A DNA stretch of 55,275 nucleotides from Syntrophobacterales bacterium. Lineage in GTDB: Bacteria > Desulfobacterota > Syntrophia > Syntrophales > UBA2210. Below are positions 48,046 through 55,275 of this stretch, piece after piece. The notes below the pieces were generated by a model. It did not search any database and had not been told where the DNA came from. It worked only from the letters and a program-made list of their open reading frames with translations. Where the stretch lies: contig JAGGXJ010000086.1 in NCBI GenBank assembly GCA_021163105.1, forward strand, positions 1 through 55,275, read 5' to 3'. Positions within the stretch are counted from its first letter, which is position 1, and each line of letters starts with the position of its first letter. The translations under genes and the position numbers were made by a program.

Positions 48046-49200
48046 CAGAACAGTCTGCGCGGCGGCGAGACCCACCCCATGGTCAAATTTATATCCCGCC
48101 TTTGCAAATCCTGACTCTATCGCGCCCACGGTGGAGAGGATATCAGAAGCGCTCACAACACCCATGTGTCCTACTCGGAAGTACTTAGCCTTGATTTTGG
48201 CGAGGAGACCTCCCGCAAGTATGACACCGGTCTCACCGACCAGCGGGAGGACGCTGCCGTCTACCCCTGCGGGGAAATAGGGGGCGGTCAGGGTGTTGGC
48301 CGCCTTGTCGGCGCTCACCGGGATCTGTTTCATGCCCAGAGCGGTCATGGCAGCCTTGAAGGCATCGCTCATGAGGCAGTGGCGGGCAAAGCGTTTGTCC
48401 ATCCCCTCGGCCAGGATCTGTTCGAGACTGACATCAAGAGCCCACACGAGGTTGACAGCCTGCGTTCCGAAGTAGGCGGCCTTACGATCCTCGTACGACT
48501 CCATGATAGGGAGCCAGTTGGCCCAGTCGGAATAGTAGCTCCCGACGGGTGTCCGGCGGTTTTTGAATGTCTCTATCGCTTTGGGGCTGGCAACAAGAAG
48601 TGCCAGTCCGGGGGGAACACCGATGGCCTTCTGACAGGCGGTGAGGACAATATCCACACCCCATTCTCCCTGACGCAGTTCTTCGCCGGCGACGGAACAG
48701 ACACCGTCCACGATGCACAAGATGCCGTACTTCCGGCACAACCCCGCCAAGCCTTTGACATCGGCGAGAACGGCGGTTGAGGTGTCAACATGTGTTACCG
48801 TCAACACCTTATACTTGGTCTTCTTGATCTCGGTCTCAACCTTGTCCAGAGAGGGGGCGTCTCCGATGGCCGCCTTCACGTGTGTGACTTGTGCCCCGTA
48901 GCGTTCCAGAATTGTTCCGAAACGGTCGCTGAAATAACCCGTATTCACCACCAGCGCATTGTCTCCCGGTTCGATGACGTTGCATGCGGCCATATCCATC
49001 GCCATCGATCCTGAACCGGCAACGATAAAGGGTTGTCCGTCAGGGGAGAGAAACACCTCGCGCATCCGTTCGAGCGCCTGCCCCATGCAGTCAACAAAGG
49101 CGGGAGCCACATGGCTCGTTGTGGGCATACCCATTGCCCGCATTACCTCGGGAGTAAACTCGATCGGTCCGGGGATCATAAGAAGTTTTCTGTGTTTCAT
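48037..49200 (-). CDS. Class V aminotransferase (alanine-glyoxylate / serine-pyruvate aminotransferase-like)
   Basis: IPGPIEFTPEVMRAMGMPTTSHVAP; VDGVCSVAGEELRQGEWGVDIVLTACQKAIGVPPGLAL; start after GGAGGTAACAACC. Confidence 0.92.
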   Translation of the reverse strand: MKHRKLLMIPGPIEFTPEVMRAMGMPTTSHVAPAFVDCMGQALERMREVFLSPDGQPFIVAGSGSMAMDMAACNVIEPGDNALVVNTGYFSDRFGTILERYGAQVTHVKAAIGDAPSLDKVETEIKKTKYKVLTVTHVDTSTAVLADVKGLAGLCRKYGILCIVDGVCSVAGEELRQGEWGVDIVLTACQKAIGVPPGLALLVASPKAIETFKNRRTPVGSYYSDWANWLPIMESYEDRKAAYFGTQAVNLVWALDVSLEQILAEGMDKRFARHCLMSDAFKAAMTALGMKQIPVSADKAANTLTAPYFPAGVDGSVLPLVGETGVILAGGLLAKIKAKYFRVGHMGVVSASDILSTVGAIESGFAKAGYKFDHGVGLAAAQTVLLR

Positions 49201-49420
49201 GGTTGTTACCTCCATTTTTAGTTAATGACACTCGCTGAAAACGAATGAAATGATGTTTCTCATCTGCGACTACTCCGCATCGGTATCATGTTTTGCCAGC
49301 TGAGGGAAGCTCCGGCGGCGTTTTTTTGTGCCGGCATTTATCCCTGCCTGAAATCCGCAATTTTCTCTTGCCGCGGGGTCTGAACTTTATTATAGGGGAT
49401 AATATAAGGAGGGAAACGAT

Positions 49421-50158
49421 ATGAAAGTCATATGTCACGAAGATTTTAAAGAGTCTTATTGTTCCGACCCCGCCGCAGCCGATGGACGGATCGAAGCCGT
49501 TATCGAAGTTATAGAAGGCAGGGTTGAATTTATTGACGCGATTCCCGCCGATGAAGAAGATATTCTTGCCTGCCATACGGATAATCATGTGGCCCATGTG
49601 AGAAGACAAGGTCTTTACGATATAGCTGCCCTTGCGGCCGGGGGTGCCATCCAGGCAGCCTTCAACGGTCTTGTCAAACCCTGCTTTGCCCTTATAAGAC
49701 CCCCGGGACATCATGCGTCTGCGAACAGCTCATGGGGTTTTTGTTTCTTTAGTAATATGGCCATTGCCATATCAAAACTGAAGAAAGAAAACAGAATAAA
49801 AAAGGCATTTATCCTGGATTTTGATCTCCATTTCGGTGATGGCACCGTAAACATACTGGGAAACTCTGATTATGTAACCATATACAATCCCCCGGAGTCA
49901 GATCCAGACAAATATCTCAAACATGTAGAGGAGATGCTTCCTGACGATGCGGATATCATTGGTATCTCAGCCGGTTTCGATAATCACAAGGAAGATTGGG
50001 GCGGCGTCCTCTCCACAGACAATTATCGGGAGATGGGGCGGATGGTTCGTAACGCGAGCCGGGAAAGCGGCGGAGGTTGCTTCGCCATACTGGAGGGAGG
50101 TTACAACCACAGAGTACTGGGGCAGAATGTCATGGCCTTGATAGAGGGGCTGGCCTGA
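49421..50158 (+). CDS. Short histone deacetylase / acetylpolyamine amidohydrolase-family protein
   Basis: RPPGHHASANSSWGFCFFSNMA, LDFDLHFGDGT, ISAGFDNH, LEGGYN. Confidence 0.9.
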   Translation: MKVICHEDFKESYCSDPAAADGRIEAVIEVIEGRVEFIDAIPADEEDILACHTDNHVAHVRRQGLYDIAALAAGGAIQAAFNGLVKPCFALIRPPGHHASANSSWGFCFFSNMAIAISKLKKENRIKKAFILDFDLHFGDGTVNILGNSDYVTIYNPPESDPDKYLKHVEEMLPDDADIIGISAGFDNHKEDWGGVLSTDNYREMGRMVRNASRESGGGCFAILEGGYNHRVLGQNVMALIEGLA

Positions 50159-50207
50159 CTGGCGGCTATCTGAATTTGATTCAATAGGGAATCATTATTG
50201 ACGACCC

Positions 50208-50264
50208 CGTAAAAAATCTCCTCAAGTTGTCATCCCGACGGGTCGGGACGAAAAATTTTTACGG
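50208..50264. repeat. Nested palindromic intergenic element (CCGTAAAAA..TCCCGACGGGTCGGGA..TTTTTACGG)
   Basis: Outer 9-bp arms 50208-50216 / 50256-50264; inner palindrome 50233-50248. Confidence 0.7.
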
Positions 50265-50560
50265 CGTAACACCTTGTAAATATAAGATTTCTCCCTGCAG
50301 TCGAAATTACAGATTCGCTGATCTTGACTTTTTACGAGTTCATCAACTATGGAATAGTTCGGTATGATGTACGGATCGGCCAGCGAGTATTTCCCCTTAT
50401 CTGTGTAAATGCATTTTGTGCATTTTGGGGTGGGTCCTTCAAATTTTCTTCCCAAGAGTATTCCCGGGCGCATTTACCTTGATAATTATCGGGTACATCC
50501 GCTACTATTGATGCCGCTGAGTTAACAACTCTTAATTCGTTACCGGGAAAGGAAGGTTTT

Positions 50561-50863
50561 ATGAGTACACTGATTAATTTTTCCATATTTCCCCTTGATA
50601 AGGGTGAAAGTGTAAGTGTGTATGTGGCCAGAGCGCTGAAAATTGTCGGAGAGAGTGGACTGGATTATAAGCTCAATCCTATGGGGACCACTATCGAAGG
50701 TGAATGGGACGAAGTTATGGGTGTTGTCAGCCGCTGCTTCGAGGAGATTAACAAAGATTGTGACCGTGTCTATGCCACGGTTAGTGCCGATTACCGGAAG
50801 GGTAAATCTGGACGCATTGAGAGTAAGGTAAAATCCGTAGAGGCAAAGTTGACATCTTCTTGA
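50561..50863 (+). CDS. MTH1187 family thiamine-binding protein
   Basis: 100 aa; FSIFPLDKGESVSVYVARALKIVGESGLDYKLNPMGTTIEGEWDEVMGVV. Confidence 0.9.
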   Translation: MSTLINFSIFPLDKGESVSVYVARALKIVGESGLDYKLNPMGTTIEGEWDEVMGVVSRCFEEINKDCDRVYATVSADYRKGKSGRIESKVKSVEAKLTSS

Positions 50864-50904
50864 GCTTTTTGCGAGTGCATCAAGCGTGATGTTGCTCCAT
50901 TGTT

Positions 50905-51105
50905 TTACAATGTTACTATCCTGGAACTGTCTCCGTTCGAGACGGTTTTATCGCCGATTGATGTCCCGCAGTAAACGCACGTATAATCATATCTGTCCTC
51001 GCTGGTCAGGACGAGGAGCAATCTTTTTCTTACCGGTACTGACCTTTTGCATTTGGGGCAGTACAGTTCTGTAGCGTCAAAATCGTTATAAGATTTTCCT
51101 GTCAT
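50905..51105 (-). CDS. Small zinc-ribbon protein
   Basis: 66 aa; CPKCKRSVPVRKRLLLVL...CVYCGTSIGDK; follows nadE by 5 nt. Confidence 0.7.
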   Translation of the reverse strand: MTGKSYNDFDATELYCPKCKRSVPVRKRLLLVLTSEDRYDYTCVYCGTSIGDKTVSNGDSSRIVTL

Positions 51106-51110
51106 CTCTT

Positions 51111-53165
51111 TTAATCATCCTTATCCGGTATTTTTTCAGCGTTTTCAAGCCATACGGTGGCTTCGCTGTCGCTGGGTGCCCTGTAATCCCCCCTTGGAGA
51201 GAGTGATCCTCCCGATCCGACCTTCGGGCTGTTGGGCACGCAGGATCGTTTGAACTGGCTGGTTTTGAAAAAGCGGTAGAGGTAAATCTGCAGCCAGTGT
51301 TTAATCTCACCTATTGTATATTGCGTTTTTTTGTGTTCCGGAACATCGGGCCATAGGCCCTTTTCCCTGTCTCTCCACGCGCAGTATTCCATAAAGGCAA
51401 TCTTTGTGGGGGCATATCCGAATCGCGTAGTGTAGAAGTTGTTAAAATCCTGCAGATCGTAAGGCCCTGTGGTCTCCTCTGTTACCTGCGCGGGCTGGCC
51501 TCCATTTTGTCCGGGAATCAGTTCAGGGCTTATCTCAGTCTCAAGGATGTCGATGAGGATATCCGATGTTTCATCGTCGAATTGACCCGATCGGGCCACC
51601 CAGCGGATCAGGTACTGTATCAGTGTTTTGGGGACGCTCGCGTTGACATTATAGTGGGACATGTGATCGCCCACCCCGTATGTACACCAGCCCAGGGCCA
51701 GTTCGCTAAGGTCTCCCGTTCCGACGACCAGAGCATTTCTCAGGTTGGCGATGCGGAACAGATGGGACGTGCGTTCTCCGGCCTGTACGTTTTCAAATGT
51801 TATGTCGTAGATTTTCTCTTCCTGCGCGAAGGGATGTCCGATATCTTTGAACATCTGCAGGCAGCTTGGCCGTATGTCAATCTCGTTGGCCTCTACACCC
51901 AGGGATTTCATCAGGGCGGTGGCACTGGCATAGGTTTTGTCTGACGTGGCGAAACCGGGCATTGTGTAGGCCTTGATGTTTGTCCGGGGAAGATCCAAAA
52001 GGTCCATGGTGCGCGCGGCCACTATCAGGGCGTGTGTCGAATCGAGACCTCCGGATACGCCTATGACGAGATTCTGTATGCCCGACGCCTTCAGCCTTTT
52101 GGCAAGGCCGTTTACCTGTATGTTGCAGGCCTCGTAGCATCTCTGGTCTCTTTTGGTCTGATCTGCCGGGATATAGGGATATCGGGGGTATTCTCTATTC
52201 AGGTACAGTTTTTTTTTTGGAATATCGATGTGAACGGGTACAGCGCGGAACCGGGAGACGATGTCTCTGTGGGTTCGCGCGTTCTGTCCGAAACCTGTCA
52301 TCCGCATCCTGTCCTGAACGAGGCGGTCCAGATCGATATCGGCGTAGATTATCTGAGATTTTTGCGAAAATCTTTCCGATTCAGCAAGAAGGTTTCCATT
52401 CTCACATATCATGGCGTGACCGTCCCAGGCCAGGTCGGTGGTGGATTCCCCGGGGCCTGACGCGGCGTACAGATAGGCGGCCAGTGAGCGGGCTGACTGG
52501 TTCATAACGAGACTGTTTCTGTATTCGGATTTTCCCACTGTAACATTGGAGGCGGAAAGATTGCCTATAACAGTGGCTCCCGCTAAGGCCGCGAAACTTG
52601 ACGGAGGTATGGAAACCCACACATCTTCGCATATCTCAATAAACAGTTTAAAATGTTTTATATTATCCACTTCAAAAATCAGGTCGGCGCCGAAGGGGAT
52701 ATCGCGCTGGCCGCATATATTGACCGTTTCTAATATGGCTTCTTCGGCTGGACTGAACTGTCGCCCCTCGTAGAATTCACGGTAGTTGGGGAGATAGGAT
52801 TTTACAGCGGCCCCCAGAATTTTCCCCTTGTATAGTATCAGCCCGCAGTTGAACAGAAGCGAATCGACCCGCAGGGGCACACCGATTGCCATGATCATGT
52901 TGAGGTCTCTTGTGGCATCGAGGATGATTTGCACCGCCGCGAGGGTGCCTTCCAGAAGGGCATCCTGATGGAAGAGGTCTTCGTTGGAGTAGGCCGATAT
53001 GCCCAATTCAGGGAATAATGAAAAAATGGCGTCATTTTTAGCGGCCTTCTGCGCGAGTTCTATGGTGCGCGCGGCATTGAAAGTGGGGTCTGCCACCCGT
53101 ACTTCCGGTACACATACGGCGGTTCTTATGAAACCCTGGTTGTAGAGATTGAAAAATTGTTCCAT
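51111..53165 (-). CDS. nadE: Glutamine-dependent NAD+ synthetase
   Basis: 684 aa; N-terminal CN-hydrolase ([17 protein letters not shown]), C-terminal [12 protein letters not shown]. Confidence 0.95.
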   Translation of the reverse strand: MEQFFNLYNQGFIRTAVCVPEVRVADPTFNAARTIELAQKAAKNDAIFSLFPELGISAYSNEDLFHQDALLEGTLAAVQIILDATRDLNMIMAIGVPLRVDSLLFNCGLILYKGKILGAAVKSYLPNYREFYEGRQFSPAEEAILETVNICGQRDIPFGADLIFEVDNIKHFKLFIEICEDVWVSIPPSSFAALAGATVIGNLSASNVTVGKSEYRNSLVMNQSARSLAAYLYAASGPGESTTDLAWDGHAMICENGNLLAESERFSQKSQIIYADIDLDRLVQDRMRMTGFGQNARTHRDIVSRFRAVPVHIDIPKKKLYLNREYPRYPYIPADQTKRDQRCYEACNIQVNGLAKRLKASGIQNLVIGVSGGLDSTHALIVAARTMDLLDLPRTNIKAYTMPGFATSDKTYASATALMKSLGVEANEIDIRPSCLQMFKDIGHPFAQEEKIYDITFENVQAGERTSHLFRIANLRNALVVGTGDLSELALGWCTYGVGDHMSHYNVNASVPKTLIQYLIRWVARSGQFDDETSDILIDILETEISPELIPGQNGGQPAQVTEETTGPYDLQDFNNFYTTRFGYAPTKIAFMEYCAWRDREKGLWPDVPEHKKTQYTIGEIKHWLQIYLYRFFKTSQFKRSCVPNSPKVGSGGSLSPRGDYRAPSDSEATVWLENAEKIPDKDD

Positions 53166-53349
53166 ATCTTTTTGCCATTGCGTATCAGTGTCGCTAAGAA
53201 CATATCAATAATATCAGTCGCCGTTCACGATTGTCGGGCCACAGTTTCTCAGCCGATCCCTGTGCAATATTTATAAACCTTCTATTTTTTCAACCGTAAA
53301 CCGATAACTGTAAACCATAAACGATTACTAATATGTAAGTAAACTTTTG

Positions 53350-53940
53350 TCAACGCCGTTTATTGTTGAGACATTCTTCGTACATGCGGACAGCAAGCTC
53401 CCCGGCGGATTCCATATCCGTGCCCAGGGCTATAAAGCCGTGGTTTCTCATGACGATGAAAAGATTATCATCTAATATTTCCAGAACACGTTGAACAAGG
53501 GCGGCTGACCCGAATGGCTCTTCTCTGTGCGTGACCGGGATATGCATATCTTCCGCCCGTTCCAGGATAGCGCCGCAGTGGCCGTGGAAGATCGCGTTGA
53601 TCCCGTTTCTCTTCCTGTATATCTCAAAGTGGAACATGCTTTCGGAGGAAGGTTCCCGCGTACCGCTCGCGTGAACGATTGCCCTGTCCGAATCACACGA
53701 GTGCACTTTTACGAACGCGTCTTCAGATAGATTATTTTTCAATTTCAGTTGAGAGGCGGTTATTATGAAGGCATTTTCATTCTTTTCCGGACGGAAGCTC
53801 AGATTGCCGAGGGAACTTCCCTCATAGACAGGTGTCAGACCCAGGTTGTGGAATCTAACGCACCAGCGTTTCAGATCTTCAATTGCCGGGTCCACTGGAG
53901 GGCGTTGGTCTGTAAAACTGGTTTTAAAACTGACTCTCAT
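53350..53940 (-). CDS. Class II aldolase/adducin family protein
   Basis: 196 aa; FHGHCGAILE, HVPVTH-like region, VMRNHGFIALGTDMESAGELAVRMYEECL. Confidence 0.85.
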   Translation of the reverse strand: MRVSFKTSFTDQRPPVDPAIEDLKRWCVRFHNLGLTPVYEGSSLGNLSFRPEKNENAFIITASQLKLKNNLSEDAFVKVHSCDSDRAIVHASGTREPSSESMFHFEIYRKRNGINAIFHGHCGAILERAEDMHIPVTHREEPFGSAALVQRVLEILDDNLFIVMRNHGFIALGTDMESAGELAVRMYEECLNNKRR

Positions 53941-54419
53941 ATTCCCACCCTTACCAGTCCGGGTTCAAGAATTCTTACAAGCTCCGCTGGTTGCATCTCG
54001 ATGAGAAGACCTCTGCGTCCGGCGTTTATGAATATACTTGAGAAATTCACAATGCTTTCTTCCATATATATCGGAATATCCCTCCTTATTCCAAAGGGAG
54101 AAGTTCCGCCAACCAGATACCCCGTGTGTTTCTGAGCCGTTTTGAGATCGCAGGGAACTACCGATTTTGTTCCGATTGCCCTGGCCAGTTCCTTTGTTGA
54201 TACCTGCATATCTCCGTGCATAAGTATGATGAAAGGTTTTTTGTGCTCATCTTCCATGACGAGCGTCTTGACCATCTGATGCTCGTCACATTTCAGTTCT
54301 CTGGTGGCCACCTTTGTGCTTCCTCGATCTTCATACCTGTAAGGACGGGGCGTGAAATCGACTCCGTTTTTTCTCAGAACGCGAATGGCCGGGGTTGAAG
54401 GGATTTTTTCTTTTATCAT
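53937..54419 (-). CDS. YbaK/EbsC family aminoacyl-tRNA deacylase
   Basis: MIKEKIPSTPAIRVLRKNGVDF; VKTLVMEDEHKKPFIILMHGD; YLVGGTSPFGIRR. Confidence 0.92.
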   Translation of the reverse strand: MIKEKIPSTPAIRVLRKNGVDFTPRPYRYEDRGSTKVATRELKCDEHQMVKTLVMEDEHKKPFIILMHGDMQVSTKELARAIGTKSVVPCDLKTAQKHTGYLVGGTSPFGIRRDIPIYMEESIVNFSSIFINAGRRGLLIEMQPAELVRILEPGLVRVGI

Positions 54420-54463
54420 TATTTTCGTTTTTGTTGAGACAGAGGACAAAGAAATGGAGGGGG

Positions 54464-54889
54464 TCATCTCTTGAATGCTTTTGACAACTTCAAAAGTAGC
54501 TTTTGGACGTGGCGGTTGTTCCAGAGGCCTCTGGATCTGATTACAGTTTTGCAGATCTGTAATTTTGCCGGATCTTTCATCAACTCTTCCAGAAAGGATT
54601 TCTGGCTCTTGACAAAGCTGTCAAACTTCAGCTGGACTGACTGCTCTTCGGAGAAGGGCATATTACTGAGTTTTTCCACCTCTTCGGGAGACAGTCCGAC
54701 CCCGCCCAGCATCTTGAGGAAATACTCACCGGTTATATTTCTGCTCTTCTGTGAGAACTCACTGAACCTCTGGGGAGAGAGCCCGGAGTCCATCATGAAC
54801 TTGCCCTTGCTTATCTTCTTCGACCGGGCGTGTCCCCACAGAAAATCAAAATACTCATTAAAATCTGTCTCTTTTTTTCTTGCTGCCAT
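54464..54889 (-). CDS. Uncharacterised 141-aa protein with HTH-like region
   Basis: KGKFMMDSGLSPQRFSEFSQKSRNITGEYFLKMLGGVGLSPEEVEKL; ATGA overlap with YbaK ORF. Confidence 0.55.
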   Translation of the reverse strand: MAARKKETDFNEYFDFLWGHARSKKISKGKFMMDSGLSPQRFSEFSQKSRNITGEYFLKMLGGVGLSPEEVEKLSNMPFSEEQSVQLKFDSFVKSQKSFLEELMKDPAKLQICKTVIRSRGLWNNRHVQKLLLKLSKAFKR

Positions 54890-54974
54890 GGTTGAAAATA
54901 TACCATTATTTTTGTTTTTGTCAAATTGAATCTTGGTTCATCCGGTTGACGTGTAAGAAGAACAGTGGCTTTCA

Positions 54975-55275
54975 TTACGGCGTTGGCACAAAAAGATCAA
55001 TTTCCGGAATATTAGTGGAATCGTTTGCACTTGCCCCAACAAACGAGTTAACCCAGTGAAAAATGTCATTTTTAGAAATAGCTCTTCTCAGCTTTTTCAT
55101 TCTTTTTCGTTTCTCATCTAATTCCATTGAAAATGCCTGATAAATTGACTGAGAAACATGTTCTATGTGGTAGGGATTGACCAGGAGCGCGACATTATGA
55201 AGCTCTGCAGCAGCCCCGGCAAATTCGCTTAGGGTCAAGACACCATTTCCATCAATGTTGCTTGCACAGTATTCC
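54975..55275 (-). CDS. Trehalose-6-phosphate synthase-like (GT20) C-terminus, truncated by window edge
   Basis: EYCASNIDGNGVLTLSEFAGAAAELHNVALLVNPYHIEHVSQSIYQAFSM; frame open to window end. Confidence 0.8.
   Translation of the reverse strand, partial: EYCASNIDGNGVLTLSEFAGAAAELHNVALLVNPYHIEHVSQSIYQAFSMELDEKRKRMKKLRRAISKNDIFHWVNSFVGASANDSTNIPEIDLFVPTP

Overview
The 55 kb window looks like a syntroph-type Desulfobacterota (deltaproteobacterial) chromosome; the taxonomy is inferred from gene content only. Most of it is compact core metabolism and housekeeping: gspF, an amino-acid ABC transporter, glyQS, recO, mgtE, pyrRBC, lepB, secFD-yajC, tgt, queA, mazG and nadE. The most interesting region is about 6.6-20.2 kb. 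There a minus-strand rex - nuoE/F fusion - fdhA - focA-type formate channel - OB-fold membrane protein - 47-aa membrane peptide series faces a plus-strand TetR - acyl-CoA dehydrogenase - hydroxyacyl-CoA dehydrogenase/enoyl-CoA hydratase - thiolase operon. fdhA is split in the ORF track, but the break is an in-frame UGA in the context DHCARL-U-HS. A SECIS-like hairpin with a GGUCU loop follows 18 nt later, so this is one selenocysteine formate dehydrogenase. The NuoE/F fusion has lost 3 of 4 canonical NuoE [2Fe-2S] cysteines and one of the NuoF N3 cysteines. A Rex-operator-like palindrome sits directly downstream of a TTGACA-N17-TATGAG promoter at rex. Other points of interest are a six-gene operon with an ADP-forming acyl-CoA synthetase, a HyuA-like ATPase and an HDAC-family deacetylase with a C-terminal zinc ribbon; a fused two-domain ABC permease; a VWA-OmpA lipoprotein; several dispersed intergenic repeat families; and a possible relic of an ArsM-like gene with an operator-like palindrome. 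No rRNA, tRNA or CRISPR array was recognised.
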